A stretch of DNA of 64,000 bases from Bufo bufo (taxonomy: Eukaryota > Chordata > Amphibia > Anura > Bufonidae): NCBI RefSeq assembly GCF_905171765.1, contig NC_053392.1, positions 404,289,399 through 404,353,398 of the forward strand, in the 5' to 3' direction. This document shows, piece after piece, positions 1 to 12,252 of this stretch. The translations under genes were made by a program, and so were the position numbers. The stretch's first letter is position 1; each line of letters opens with the position of its first letter. The notes below the pieces were generated by a model that did no database searches, was not told the DNA's origin, and worked only from the letters and a program-made list of their open reading frames with translations.

Positions 1-833
1 AGGAAGAAATAGTACAGAATGCAGATCTGTATTTCTTGCCAGAAATTTGATGATATTTAGTTTTGACTTTTTATGGCAGAACAAGGGCTTCATGGAGGTA
101 TATCAGTAAGTAAAATAACTAAGAAATATTTTCCCCCAATGTACTGTATTCAGCCGTATTGATTGGCAACGTGAAGCCGCTCTCGCCACTTTAGAAAAGT
201 GGATAGGAAAGTGGACATGTTGAGCTAGGCCAGTAGGTGCACTCCAGATTTATCGTGTGACTTTTTCCAAATGTCATAATAAATGGCGCAATCTCACTCC
301 AGTAGAAATGTGTAAAAACGACAGTAACCTCTCTAGACAAGTGTTCTTTTTAAAGGTGTGTCAGGTGTAACAAACACCACATTGTTTGATAAGTTTGGCG
401 CTTTTACTCCAGTCTTTTTCTTTATTCATACAACATACATGAATGTGTGACTGACACCTTGTAAGCTGCAGAAGTGATTTCTGATGGATTCTACATAGAG
501 GAAACCATCTGACTGGTGCCGAGATAAGAGTCTGTTATTTACCTTGTACAGACAGTTCCTGAGTGCATTCCACATTTATCAGCCTTGTCTACTGGACACT
601 TTAATTAGTATGGATCTGGCATGTGCCGCTGCTTCCTATCACTGCTCTCTATTTAACCATCCATTAAATTAGGGATGTTTCTGTTTTAATATTCCCTCAA
701 TCAGCAAAGCAAATAAACACCCTATTGTTACCAGGCAATTGCATGTGTTTGCTGTAGAATGTCAGTTCTTTATAATGACTATCCCAAAAATAGACATTCA
801 GGAAATTTTAGATGTCCACTTTTTTAAAGGAAT
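1..833. other. PACRG intron, nothing recognised
   Basis: AT-rich non-coding sequence with no ORF, repeat or inverted structure that I can support. Confidence 0.6.
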
Positions 834-1342
834 AGTGTGTTTTGATTAGGATACAATCCAAAAAATTTTAGTTCTTGCTAGGTGATTCCTGGTAGATCTG
901 ACAATGGGACCAGGCAAGGCTAAATTTGTACCACATATATACAGTACACTAGGTAAATCAACCAATGCAAACTCACAAGAACCCCTAGACTTTAATAGGA
1001 AAGCATAAGGTACAAGGTTGTCTTCTTGGCACACGTTTGGCCAAGAAATGTTAATAAATACCAAATAACCATGTGGTAGGTCATTGGATAAAGTTTTATT
1101 AAGCAGTGTTCTCATTAAATAATTTATTGTATAGCATCCTGATTTTTTGAAGTCTGACTTCTGGTTTCCCTGCCTATGCAAAATATAAAGCCCCTTTGAG
1201 GATTTCTTCTGCACAGTGGCCCTTCCAGCCACGCACTGGGCAGATACATACTGTGAGGGAAACATGGGGGATCCTGTCTCTCTGCCTCTCATCCATAAAG
1301 TAATCAATGGTGTATCTTACCATGATGGGAAAATTCCTTTAA
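834..1342. mobile_element. Possible short TIR element containing a chance ORF
   Basis: The segment begins TTAAAGGAAT and ends with the reverse complement ATTCCTTTAA, about 0.5 kb apart, which looks like a non-autonomous DNA element. A 153-codon open frame on the minus strand (846-1307) fills much of it. That protein has no motif I recognise and no splice or promoter context, so it is best read as a chance ORF inside a repeat. The terminal match is short, so the boundaries are tentative. Confidence 0.4.
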
Positions 1343-1456
1343 ATTGATTATGAAAAATAAATAATTAACTCACCCTAGAGCAGACACATCAGGAATTATT
1401 CAAGCAAACATATTAGGCATTCTTATTATTCATGTGTGCCACGGCCCAACCACGAG

Positions 1457-1765
1457 TTTAAAGGGGCTTTCCTGGACTAGAATATTGATATCAGGATTAG
1501 TCATTAATCTCTGATTGGTGGTGTGACTCCTAGCTGTTTGAAGAGGCTGCATCCGAAATCACGTTCATTGGTCACATGGCCTATTTGCAGCTCAGTCCTA
1601 GTCCAGTGAATGGGTCTGGGCTATACCAAACCCAGCCAATGTACTATGAACAGTGCTGTGTTTGGTATGCTGAGCGGAGGCCCTGTGATCATCTTCAAAC
1701 AGCTGATAGGTTTGGGTATCAGAACTCCAACAGTTAGATATTCATGATCTGTTGTGAGGATAAAG
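1457..1765. mobile_element. Short repeat of the 'aaagggg-tttcc ... aatattgat' type
   Basis: It starts TTTAAAGGGGCTTTCC and continues with an ATATTGAT motif. The same start and motif occur at 21048, 26037 and 27188, which marks an interspersed family with weakly palindromic ends. No coding capacity was seen. Confidence 0.5.
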
Positions 1766-1830
1766 GGCCCGTTACACGGGCCGAGAATCTTAAAAATAAT
1801 CGCTAACGAGCGTTCATAGTAATGCTCGTT

Positions 1831-2860
1831 AACAGAGGGTTGTAGTCAATGGGGTATATTCAGACCAAGGTCTTGTTACCAGTGGGGTACCTTAGGGATC
1901 TGTTCTGGGACCCATATTGTTTAATATCTTTATCAGTGAAATTTCAGAAGGCCTCGATGGTAAGGTGTGTCTTTTTGCTGATGACACAAAGATTTGTAAC
2001 AGGGTTGATGTTCCTGGAGGGATACACCAAATGGAAAATGACTTAGGAAAACTAGAGGAATGGTCAAAAATCTGGCAACTAAAATTTAATGTTGATAAGT
2101 GCAAGATAATGCACCTGGGACGTAAAAACCCAAGAGCAGAATATAAAATCAGTGATACAGTCCTAACCTCAGTATCTGAGGAAAGGGATTTAGGGGTCAT
2201 TATTTCAGAAGACTTAAAGGTAGGCAGACAATGTCATAGAGCAGCAGGAAATGCTAGCAGAATGCTTGGGTGTATAGGGAGAGGCATTACCAGTAGAAAG
2301 AGGGAGGTGCTCATGCCGCTCTACAGAGCACTAGTGAGACCTCATTTGGAGTATTGTGCTCAGTACTGGAGACCATATCTCCAGAAGGATATTGATACTT
2401 TGGAGAGAGTTCAGAGAAGAGCTACTAAACTAGTACATGAACTGCAGGATAAAACTTACCAGGAAAGATTAAAGGACCTTAACATGTATAGCTTGGAAGA
2501 AAGATGAGACAGAGGGGATAGGATAGAAACTTTTAAATACATAAAGGGAATCAGCAAGGTAAAAGAGGAGAGAATATTTAAAAGAAGAAAAACTGCTACA
2601 AGAGGACATAGTTTTAAATTAGAGGGGCAAAGGTTTAAAAGTAATATCAGGAAGTATTACTTTACTGAGAGAGTAGTGGATGCATGGAATAGCCTTCCTG
2701 CAGAAGTGGTAGCTGCAAATACAGTGAAGGGGTTTAAGCATGCATGCGATAGGCATAAGGCCATCCTTCATATAAGATAGGGCCAGGGGCTATCCATAGT
2801 ACTCAGTATATTGGGCAGACTAGATGGTTCTTATCTGCCGACACATTCTATGTTTCTATG
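1831..2860 (+). mobile_element. CR1-type LINE, 5'-truncated, 3' end intact
   Basis: Translation in shifting + frames gives the end of a non-LTR reverse transcriptase. It has a degraded PQGSVLGP block at about 1885-1910, FADDT (the catalytic YADD-type box) near 1973, a LEEWSKIWQLKFNVDKCKIM block, and RDLGV and RPHLEYCAQYW blocks further on. The 3' end finishes in ATTCTATG/TTTCTATG octamers, the usual CR1 tail. CR1 elements copy themselves by target-primed reverse transcription and are commonly 5'-truncated, as here. TGA at 2505-2507 breaks the frame before the last conserved WNSLP block (about 2687), so the copy is dead. Confidence 0.88.
1917..2780 (+). pseudogene. CR1 reverse transcriptase C-terminal fragment (broken)
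   Basis: The open frame 1917-2507 encodes about 196 residues of the reverse-transcriptase palm and thumb region, with FADDTKI as the metal-binding box. After the TGA at 2505, the same frame continues through GDRIETFKYIKGI and VVDAWNSLPAEVV to a stop near 2780, so the stop is a premature nonsense codon. Fingers, endonuclease and ORF1 are absent because of 5' truncation. The copy cannot encode an active polymerase. Confidence 0.85.
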
Positions 2861-3475
2861 ATTATCTGTGGGTGTAAATGTACTGAAACGCTCATTCATC
2901 ATTTGTGCGTACACAAAAATTAACGCTTCCCGGCAGCAGGTTGTGCTGTGCAAATACGATCTGCTGCTGGCAAACAATGATTCAGTATGAGGAAGAGCCA
3001 TGACATTAGCGATCACTCCTCCCCATACTGTGGAGGAGATCGTTGCTTGTAAATGCAGCAGTCTCCTCCACCAGCGATCAGCAGAATGTTGGGAAGTAGT
3101 GATATCTTCCCCATAATCTGCTCTTCTGTTGTCCCGTGTAAAGGGACCTTTAGTCATCAGCTTTCCTTCACGACAATCTGTTGCTCGCTAGTGGAGGAGA
3201 CCGCTGTATTTACATGCACCGATCTCCTCCAGAGTATGGTGAGGAGCGATCACTAATGCTATGGCTCTTCCAATACTGACTCATTGTTTGTTAACATTTG
3301 ATCATGTTTACACAGGACGATCTGCTTCCATCAGATGACAATTTTTATGTGACCACAAATGATCAGATTACCCGATGAACGAGTGTTTGCTTGGTTATCG
3401 GGTAATCATCGGTACATTTACACTGCCAGATAATCGCTAACTAGTGATTATCTTTAGGATTCTCAGCCTGTTTAA

Positions 3476-3794
3476 GGCTGGGTTCACACTTGAGCGTTTT
3501 ACAGCGTGTTCAAACGCGCTGTGAAACGCTCAACACATGAAAACCAATGCTTCCCTATGGCCCTGGTTCTCACTTGAGCGTTTTACAGCTCGTTTGAACG
3601 CGCTGAAAAACGCCCTATGCTCAAAAAAGTTCTTGAGCTTCTTTGGGGCGTTTTGTCGCTCATTTGCGGCCATAGGACACTGCTGTCAATCACACAAACG
3701 CGTGTAATATTTGCGCGTTGACTATGGACAAAAACGTGCGACAAAAACGTGCGTTAAACGCTCATATCAAATACGCTCAAGTGTGAACCCAGCC
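3476..3794. mobile_element. PIF/Harbinger-like MITE
   Basis: The ends are inverted copies (GGCTGGGTTCACACTTGAGC and its reverse complement). TAA is present on both sides (3473-3475 and 3795-3797) as a 3-bp target duplication. The interior is palindromic, repeating 'gcgttt' and 'aaacgc' blocks. It is non-coding. The superfamily is inferred from the terminal GG and the TWA duplication. Confidence 0.75.
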
Positions 3795-3797
3795 TAA

Positions 3798-4795
3798 AGG
3801 GTCCTTTACTCCTAAAGCCCCCTTTAACTGAACCGAACTCATAGCATCATAGGGATTTTTGATGCTGAGAGGTAGGGTCAGTTAAACCCGCAGTTGCGGC
3901 ATGACATATGCGAGTAATATGGATATATGAAGTGGCAGGAATACTTCTGTGTGAGTAGCCCTTATCCACGGGAATACATGTCTGCAGGAGACACATTGGC
4001 ATGATTTTTCTTAACATCCTATTTGAGTGTAATCACAGGTAATGTTGGAATACAGCTAAATATGTTTATAATGTTTTTTCATTATAGTGGAATAAAAATC
4101 CCATATAGGTGATCATTTGCTTTTAGTGCTTAGTAGATTATTGTTCTACCAGCGCCTAGTATGGCTAACCACCATTTCTTGTTACAGATCATATATTTCC
4201 TTACCATAAACCTCTATTATTTTCTCCCTCTAAGGATTCTTAATTAGTAAAAAAGAAATCTACACTGAAACAATATAAACCATGACCATTCTGTCTATCC
4301 ATTACTGAACAAAACAGGCCTGCTAGCAAAAAATAAAATGCAATGCTCTGCTGAATAGATTTCTTTTCAGAAGAGTGTTAATTAACATAAGCCATCAAAT
4401 GATATCACTAACCGCCTACAACTCAAGTGGTTGTTGAGTAAAAGCCTTTCTTGGAACAGCCAACATCTATTTAAAGGTGTAAAACCATCATATAACACTA
4501 TTTTACTGCGTCTGTGCAAATTCAATGAATATCTAGCTTCATGTGCAATGAAATATTGTGTAGTATACCCTTAAAATCACACGTTCTGCAGGATGAAAAA
4601 TAAATTTTGCCGGCCCATTTTCAAATATACCATACTTTGGGGGTAATTCATTAAGACCGGTGTTTTAGCCCCTGTGCTGGCGGTGGATGAGGATGCGGTA
4701 GCTCTTTAGCTCAGTGTTGTGAAGTACCTTGTCCTCCTGTGGGATTAGGACAGGTTCTGTGTGTACTAATAGACCAAACGAGCCATTATAACTAA
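3798..4795. other. PACRG intron, mostly unique sequence
   Basis: No gene was seen. A short stretch near 4636-4700 ('ggtaattcattaagaccgg...ggcggtggatgagg') looks like a truncated piece of the repeat family found complete at 33762-34084. Confidence 0.5.
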
Positions 4796-4935
4796 TACAT
4801 AGTAACATAGTAACATAGTACATAAGGCCGAAAAAATACATTTGTCCATCCAGTTCGGCCTGTTATCCTGCAAGTTGATCCAGAGGAAGGCAAAAAAAAA
4901 ACCTGTGAGGTAGAAGCCAATTTTCCTCACTTTAG
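4796..4935 (-). mobile_element. CR1 LINE 3' tail fragment, minus strand
   Basis: Read on the minus strand, this matches the 3' end of the CR1 copy ending at about 49245. It has the segment encoding the last residues, then 'cttcctctggatcaacttgc', 'aggataacaggc' and a terminal run of TTACTATG octamers. It contains only the last 140 bases, an extreme 5' truncation. Confidence 0.8.
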
Positions 4936-6540
4936 GGGAATAAAAAAAAAAAAAATGAAAGGTATTTGGTAATATATTTATAATAAAGTAATATTTACGT
5001 ATTTTCATTTTCTTAATTCCTGGAAAAAAAATTTTTTATGAGTGCATATACAATGGCCAAATGGCTAGTAAAATCCTGACTTGGGCATGTTAAGGATATG
5101 TCCACGTGGACAAAATACATGTCAGTGGAATCTGCTGCTAAAGTCTGAGGTTAGTCGTGATTTTCCAGTCTACATGCTGTGGATCTGCCTGAGGATTTAG
5201 GCAGAGGGGCTAATCACATATAAACACCCACGCCATGTGCATGTACATTCTTCTTCCCGCAACCCATTTTTCAGATCCCATTTATATGAATGATCAGTTA
5301 TGTTAGGCGGTTTTTTCCAGCCTATTTCGGCATGGATAATGCTTTGAAATCTAAGGCAATAATACACTGTGTGAACATACTTTAGCAGTTCGGCTTTGAA
5401 TTGGTTCATTTTCAGCTGTAAAGCAGGAGAAATTTTGTTGCAAATGTCTAAACCTTAGATATTATACACCACAAGAAAATTAGAAGATGCGCAGCGCTGA
5501 ACCGATGAGATTGCTATTGTACGGTATGTCTTATTATGAGGGGAATTCATTCCCCACAAAGGAGATAAACATTAGAAACTGTATATATGGGGAAGCAAAT
5601 CACATAAGAAAAACATGGCTTTGATTTCATTTACATTGAAAGGACAGAAATGTATTGCCCTTTGATATGGATTATGCTCTCATCTATCCCTCCCTCCCTC
5701 CAGCACTAAAGTAGTTAATTAAATGAGCTGCTTATATAACCTTGAAAGGTCACGTTATAGGAATACTTATTACAGAAATTGAAATAGCTGAGAAGTAAGA
5801 CCTTGAAACAGTGCCAAATGATCAATTTCTTAATTGAAAAAGTCCTATATAAAGTGAGTAATTCAGGCTAAAATGAATGGGAGTTGAGAGGGTGAAGTCG
5901 CACTTAGCATCTTATATCGAATTGGCAGTAAACGAGTCGCTCTGTGCCCGTCCTTTCCAATAAATAGTGAACACATTCCTTTTGTACTTGTAGGGCTGCT
6001 TTCTCCTGTGGTTTATCGGCAGCAGGTGCATATACTGTATACATAGGAAATAGTATAGTATATAGAAATGTATAGTATATAATATTTGTATGCAATGACC
6101 CTTGGTGATGACAGGTTTTTGTACAATAAAGCTGGTCATACACAGCAGATAAATGTTGGCTGAACTGGGATTAGACAACCATCTAATAGATATGACTCTC
6201 CTCACTTTTCCTGATGCCAGATGTTGCAGGACATAAGGATCAGGCAGTTGAATATCAACTCCATCTCAGGGAGATAAGTCCCTGCCAGACGTGCCTGGAA
6301 GTGGCTTTCTGTTCTCATCCTGTTCAGTACACATGTATGCTCAGTCAACAGTCAGTTCCCGACTTTTCTAACCTTGCGCTATCATCAAAAGCGCTAAGGC
6401 ACGAAGTGATGAGTATTTAAGAACATATGTAACAGCATAGCAGGATGTAAATACACAGCACACATCAGCTGTAGTCATGCGTGCTGCACTGGTTAATGAT
6501 ACTGTATGGCCATGTGTGCAGTCATAATGGTGGACTTGCG
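4936..6540. other. PACRG intron, nothing recognised
   Basis: No ORF with a recognisable product, no long tandem array and no paired inverted ends were seen. Short frames on both strands around 5900-6420 look like chance. Confidence 0.55.
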
Positions 6541-7200
6541 TTTAAAAGAGGGCATGTACCATATTTACAAGATGCCCCTGATGAGATGCACCTGATGAGA
6601 TGCACCTAGGTTTTAGAGGAGGAAAAAAATTAAATAAAAATCTTTTATCAGACGTCAGAAAAGACCCAATCTTTACCAGACCCCCAAATTAGCTCCCAAA
6701 TCTTTACCAGACTTCAGATCAGACCCTCATATCAGACCTACATGTCATATCCCCATATCAGACCCCCATCAGACCTCAGATCAGACCCCCATCAGAGATA
6801 AAAATAAATAAACTAACTTACCTCTCCTGCTCCACCACCACTCTGCAGGTCTGGTGGTATCTCCTGCATTCACCGCTCTTCTCTGGGGCTGGGCTGCACT
6901 GTTCTGACATCACATAGTGTCAGGTAATAGTGCATGTACTACCTTCTGACGCTGTACGCAGGCAGTACAGTGCAGCATGGGCCCAGTGGAAGACCAGGGA
7001 GCGGTGAGTACAGGCAGTGCTACACTCCCCACTCCCAGCACCCTCTGCATACTAGTCAGCCATATATATATATATTTTTTTTCCTAAAAGTGAGGGGAAA
7101 ATGGCAGTGCATCTTATAAAACGAACACTAAAGAGCACTGCCATTTTCCCCTCACTTTTAGGGAAAAAAATATGTCTTATAAGGTGAAAAATACGGTTGG
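6541..7200. mobile_element. DNA element with 'aaaatacgg' type ends and an internal 'cagaccccca' repeat
   Basis: The right end reads TCTTATAAGGTGAAAAATAC and resembles the ends of the element at 22494-23505 (CGTCTTATACGCCGGAAAAT). Between about 6690 and 6800, irregular copies of 'atcagacccccat' form a short tandem array. A 24-bp arm at about 7088-7111 is repeated in inverted orientation at about 7137-7160 around the 'aaagtgaggggaaaatggca' block. Confidence 0.5.
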
Positions 7201-8306
7201 TATGGAAAGTTGTGGTGGGCCTAAATTATACTTGGCCAACAATGAACAATGATTTTTTTGTTTTGTTACCATATACAATCACTAGGTTAAGGTGAGTTGT
7301 CAGCATGCCACTTTATCTCTGCTAACTCTAACGACACAGATAATTTTGAAGAGGAAGCAGTGCTTACATTAGTAACTTCTACCCCTTCTGATCTGTAGGG
7401 GGTAGCGGGAGTCGGACCCCCACCAGTTTAATATAGATGGACTATCCAGAGGTTAGGTCAGTATTAAACCACTGCACAGTCCATCAATCACCAATATTTA
7501 AATTTAATTTGAGAAACCCTTTATTTGAGTGATCTCATAATGGACAATTGCATAAGGTCTAGTTAACTGGCCACTACCCTAGTATACCATGACCTGGATG
7601 AAAGAAAAGCTTTCTAGACATATGGCACTAAGTCTACTGACACACAGAGTGTATGCTATTTTACAAGAAAGAGCCAGAGTAACTCGTACCAATTCCTTTC
7701 TAACAAATATATTAATGGGTCTGATTCTATTTATTACATTTCACTATTTAATTGAGATAAAGAAAAGCCATTTCAAGTAGAGCTACAGTTACATATATGA
7801 TGTGTGGGCCTGATTGCCATACGGGTGAGGAATGAGTTTACCCAACCAATGCTATGAATACAGCAATTTACCAGAAGTACATTTCAGATATTTTTTGGCA
7901 GAAATGAACTTTTTTTCCAGATCATAAAACAGGTTCTGCAGCCCTTACAGTAAACTATTAACATATGGCTAATTAAAACAAACATTATTCATTATTTCTG
8001 TTTGTGGTGTCCTACTAATAATGTGCTAGTGGCAAAATACGCAATGCAGAAATGACCATGGGAAGAAACCAGAACTATGCTTTTACAGCCACAACTTAGG
8101 TTTTATTGTTTCAGTTAATACCCCGTATGACGAGACTCTGATTGTATCTACACTTACATTTCTTTGTCATGTACGAATGCATGTATGCACGGGCTCTATA
8201 GTGAGTCCAGTTATGGTTGTACCATTTTGATATAATGAGCACATTAGGCACCATGATGGCAAAACATTTGTAATCGTATGTAATCTACAAAATGTGATTG
8301 TACTAT
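7201..8306. other. PACRG intron, nothing recognised
   Basis: AT-rich unique-looking sequence without supported features. Confidence 0.55.
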
Positions 8307-8309
8307 TTA

Positions 8310-8894
8310 GGCCTCATGCACACAGCAGATATTGTCATTCACATGTACAGTATTTCATGTATGGGGGCCATGTTGGCCTTGTTCACACATCCCTGACAGC
8401 ATCTTTGAAAAAGTAGTGTGTCATCTGTGATAATCTCCTTGAACAGTCCATTTTATGGTCCTTGTGTCTGTTCTTGGCCCTCCATATGTTACCCATTTTC
8501 CATATGTACTGCTAGGCTGAAAATGGTATTTCCCAAGCATCTCCTGGCAGTGATCCATAAAATATGGATCGACCATGAATGTCATTAGTGTTCTGTCTGT
8601 GGTCTTCATAGACTCATAGGGGGTTATTTACTAACAGAAATATGTCTATCGAGGTGTATTTATTGCACAAATTGAATTTTCCTCGCTTACTCCAGGTCTA
8701 AAAAAAAGTGTGCGTGGCATGATTTTCTACGCCATAGAAAATGGTGTAAATCTACGCCAACCAGGGAGCTGATGTAGATTTAGAAGCAGCGGTGGATCTG
8801 ACAAAGTTACGTAGAGGCCGGCATCTCTACATGAATTAGTCCGCATCTGACCTGCAAAAATGTGGATAGAAACTACGGTCGTGTGCATGAGGCC
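8310..8894. mobile_element. PIF/Harbinger-like MITE ('ggcctcatgcacac' family)
   Basis: The ends are GGCCTCATGCACAC and its exact reverse complement. TTA is duplicated at 8307-8309 and 8895-8897. A second copy of the family is at 57854-58174. The middle (from about 8618, 'gggggttatttactaa') looks like a separate short repeat inserted inside. Confidence 0.75.
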
Positions 8895-9004
8895 TTAAGA
8901 GGAGGAAACTCTTTTGTTAAGCTACTGTTTTCTCCATCTGCTCTGTTGAATGTTAATTATGTCATTTACATTTTATACTTTTGATTTATCTTTACTTGTT
9001 TTAG

Positions 9005-9176
9005 GTGGAGATTGAGAAATTGGATTATCATCACTACCTGCCTCTGTTCTTTGATGGGCTTTGTGAAATGGCACATCCCTACGAGTTTTTTGCACGCCAA
9101 GGGGTCCATGATATGCTAGAACATGGAGGACCGAAGATTCTTCCTGTCATTCCACAGCTCATTATACCCATAAAAA
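9005..9176 (+). CDS. PACRG: PACRG internal coding exon (57 codons plus 1 nt)
   Basis: This exon encodes part of parkin co-regulated gene protein, a helical-repeat protein of the cilium. With its partner at the inner junction it links the A and B tubules of doublet microtubules. Translation begins [20 protein letters not shown] and ends PQLIIPIK plus one base. That matches human PACRG from about residue 98, differing at a handful of positions (for example AHPYEFF and GVHDM here). The acceptor is a pyrimidine-rich run ending TTTTAG at 8999-9004 and the donor is GTGAGT at 9177-9182. The phase is 0 at the start and 1 at the end, which fits the next exon exactly. There is no in-frame stop, and I see nothing to suggest it is broken. 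Confidence 0.96.
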
Positions 9177-10417
9177 GTGAGTATAGATGTGTCATTTTCT
9201 AATTTTATTCAGTACCTGAAATATAGTTACTCTGCTATGACTAAAAGCCATGAACTTTAGTAGACACAGGAGATTACCATAATCTTAAAATAAAAGCTTT
9301 TTCTACTTTACTGGGAGAAGACTCCAGGAAGCTTCGTGAACCTCCCGCTTCTCTTTGGTTAATGAAATGCTATTTTTTTGATGGCCATCACTGTGGTGTG
9401 ATGGCATTGTTGGCACTGAATGTCCTGGATATTTCTTCAAACCTTCAGTTTTGAGCATTGTATCCATGGAACTATCCTTTATAAAGATTTGACTGTGCAA
9501 TGATATTGTGTTATATCTCGTGTTTCTAAATGCAGGCACAATTATTAACAACTTCTCATTTTATTGCAATTGGTAATGTAATGGATTTCCCTAGGTCTCC
9601 ATTAAGTCATAAACCTGGGAGTGATATGAGGCTTTCTAAATTATCAGAAATGGAGTTGAGCTCTTTTTACTAAAGGATTTATTAAAAAACATAAAACTTC
9701 AATTTAAAACAGGAAAACAAAATTAGACTCTATAAAAGGGTGCTGATCCTACAGAAAATGCACCTGGCATTAAAGGATCTGCACTTACAGTATACACTGC
9801 CTGCACATTCAGAAGATGGCTCATGCCTCTGGAGGATTAAGTTGAATGTTAAATTCAATTCAATTTGGATAAAAAAGTAGGTCTGGGGTTTGCCTAATGA
9901 AACCATAGCTTGAGTAATCCCTATACATTTGTGTTAGTTTGTATGCACTATGTGGCATGTGTTTTTCCAGGATATACTTGTATTAAAAATGATAAAATCT
10001 AGTAGAGATTTTCTATGTAAAGGTATTTCAGCACGCACTGGGCGCACACATGGTAAAAAGGCACTTGTGTGGTATAGGTCCACCCTATTATAGCATATGC
10101 ATTTCCTAAGACGGAAGGTATTTTAGGGCTTCATGCCCAAAGAAAAATGTCACCTTTTGGATTGCAGGACAACGGGTTTTTCTTATTATGTAAAATTGAC
10201 GATGATACCACTTAATATTTAGGTCTTATTTAGGGAAAATGGTCAGAAGCAAAAAAGCAAGATTATAATTTTTTTTTCATATTGTTTTTTAAGTCAATGA
10301 ATAATATTTACCCATAAAATGAATCCTCTAGTTCTGTCGTGAAGATCAAGACCAAATATGTGTATATTGTTTAACCTATGACATTTCTATAGAGGCCACA
10401 AACCTTAGACACCCTTA
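9177..10417. other. PACRG intron, nothing recognised
   Basis: No supported features. Short ORFs here are not convincing. Confidence 0.55.
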
Positions 10418-10707
10418 AAGAGGACCTGTCACCTCTCCTGCAATGTCTTTTTCAGTAACTACTTGCATTCCTCATGCAATCACAATTCGGGAGCACGTAT
10501 TATTAAGACTCAATGTTGTGCCATTCCTCTATTAATCCTACCAGATGGTTATGAATAAAGGTCCAAACTAGGTGTTACCAGTTGAGGATGTGTTGCTGGT
10601 GACAGACTGTGCAGGGACATGCCCCTAACTGCTAACACCCAATTGAACTATTGCAGACATTAACATCTAGAGGGAGTAATGAAGGAACAGAATAAAAGAG
10701 TGAAGGT

Positions 10708-11660
10708 GGCCATTTACACTAATCTAAAGTTGTTGAAAATGGACGATTTCAATAAAAATGAATGATCGTTAGTTGAAATTTAGCAACCCATGATCATTCA
10801 AAGAAAGATAGCTCACAAATGATATATCTTTCTTTAAAAGAACATTCCCAGAAAGATCTTTTGTCCATCGCCCGGTTTTATTGAACAGGTACGGCCAGTT
10901 TAACAACTGTAAAGCAGGGCATGCACATTCAACAGCTGATGGCCAAATGATCGTTCAGCCGGAAACTATCTTGTCCGACTCTCTACCAGATTCCCAATAC
11001 ACATACACGTTCTGCCAAGTCTGTATGTTAGGGTACTTTCACACTAGCGTTTTTCTTTTCAGGCACTGAGTTCCGTCAAAAGGGCTCAAAAGAACTGATC
11101 AGGTATATCCCCATGCATTCTGAATGGAGAGCAATCCGTTCAGGATGCATCAGGATGTCTTCCGTTCAGTAATTTTGACTGATCAGGCAAAAGATAAAAC
11201 CGCAGCATGCTACGGTTTTATCTCCGGCCCAAAAAACTGAAGACTTGCCTGAATGCCGGATCCGGCATTTTTTTCCATAGGAATGTATTAGTGCCGGATC
11301 CGGCATTTAAAATACCAAATTGATTGCCGGATCACTCTGCCGCAAGTGTGAAAGTAGCCTTATGAAGAGAGGGGAGAAAGCTGCTGCCAGACATTTCTGG
11401 TGGTGGCTTATATCCCCGGAGAACAAAAATAATAATTTTACCGATCCTTGTCTCTCCTGACATCATGTGTCGGGGTAGAGTTGGGAGCTCCCCATACACA
11501 TTAGTTTGGGTTTGGCCGAATAAAGTATAAAGTGTATGACCTCCAGCTTCACTACCAACATGGACTAAATGTGCATATCTGTGTTTGCAAACACATCATT
11601 CACCAGATGGTCGTTTGTTCAGCTGCTGTTTGGCCATCAACCATCTACGGCCACTTCAAG
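10708..11660. mobile_element. Second-level MITE within 10418-11690
   Basis: The left end 'ggtggccatttacact' and the right end 'atctacggccacttcaa' are inverted relatives, and the interior carries inverted 'gttcagctg/cagctgaac'-like blocks. It interrupts the outer element between its two palindromic arms. The boundaries are approximate. Confidence 0.5.
11031..11359. mobile_element. PIF/Harbinger-like MITE ('ggctactttcacactagcg' family)
   Basis: The left end is GGGTACTTTCACACTAGCG and the right end is the reverse complement of GGCTACTTTCACAC. TTA is duplicated at 11028-11030 and 11360-11362. The interior has an inverted 'gccggatccggcatt' motif. A half copy of the same subfamily is at 41611-41850. 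Confidence 0.75.
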
Positions 11661-11814
11661 GGAATGCAAGTAGTTACTAATACTGACATGTAGCCTCTGT
11701 AGGGAGATGGAATCATCTAGTAAATGCATAGAAGTAGATATGGTCTGGGTAGTACAGACAGATATTAGTGGCAAGGGGTAATTATTGCAGTGAATGATAG
11801 GAAATTGAATGCAT

Positions 11815-12252
11815 TAAAGATGACCCATCATCTCTCTACACATGGCTGTTTTCGTAACTACTTGCATTCCCCATGTAATAACACACCTGAAGCATCCATT
11901 CTTATCGATCTAGGTTTTGCCATTCCTTTGTTATTTTTACTAGAAGTTTATGAATGGAATGTCAGCAGCTTGCAGTAAAGGTACAGATGGATATTATCAG
12001 TTGGGGGGTGTCCCTGTGCAGTCTGACACTGGCAGGGCTGATTGGACAGATTCAGAACACCCGCCACCGGTAACACCCAGCAGTACCTTTACTGCTGGCA
12101 ATTTATTTGTAAACTTCTAGCAGGAATAATACAAGAATGGCATAACATGGACTCATTAGAAGAAATGATCCAGAATTAGTATTACATGGGGAATGCCAAT
12201 AGTAACTAAAACTGACTCAGGACCTGAGGAGAGGTGATAGGTCCTCTTTGAT
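11815..12252. mobile_element. Palindromic MITE, second copy of the 'gacctgtcacctctcc' family
   Basis: The left arm ('catctctctacacatggctg', 'gtaactacttgcattccccatg') pairs with the right arm ('catggggaatgccaatagtaac', 'gaggagaggtgataggtcctc'). The arms meet around the 'taccttta' motifs at about 12050. There is no coding capacity. Confidence 0.6.

Larger units (their letters stand above)
1761..3472. mobile_element. Foldback DNA element split by a CR1 insertion
   Basis: The left end reads AAAGGGCCCGTTACACGGGC, followed by GAGAATCTTAAAAATAATCG. The right end (about 3425-3472) reads in reverse complement as GGCTGAGAATCCTAAAGATA, so the two ends are inverted copies. The core at 2930-3360 is itself a long imperfect inverted repeat: the 'gtggaggaga' and 'gagcgatcac' blocks recur in opposite orientation on either side of about 3150. 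The retrotransposon at 1831-2860 interrupts the left arm. A related element lies at 26108-26457. Confidence 0.6.
10418..11690. mobile_element. Short DNA element carrying two further nested insertions
   Basis: The left end (AAAGAGGACCTGTCACCTCT, then 'gtaactacttgcattcc') matches the left part of the element at 11815-12252. The matching inverted right part ('ggaatgcaagtagttacta') only appears at about 11661. The roughly 950 bp between is a second element, which itself contains a third (11031-11359). The order of insertion is therefore readable. Confidence 0.65.

Noticed and set aside
846..1307. 153-codon minus-strand ORF
   Set aside because: It lies within a probable short DNA element, with no recognisable motif, promoter or splice context.
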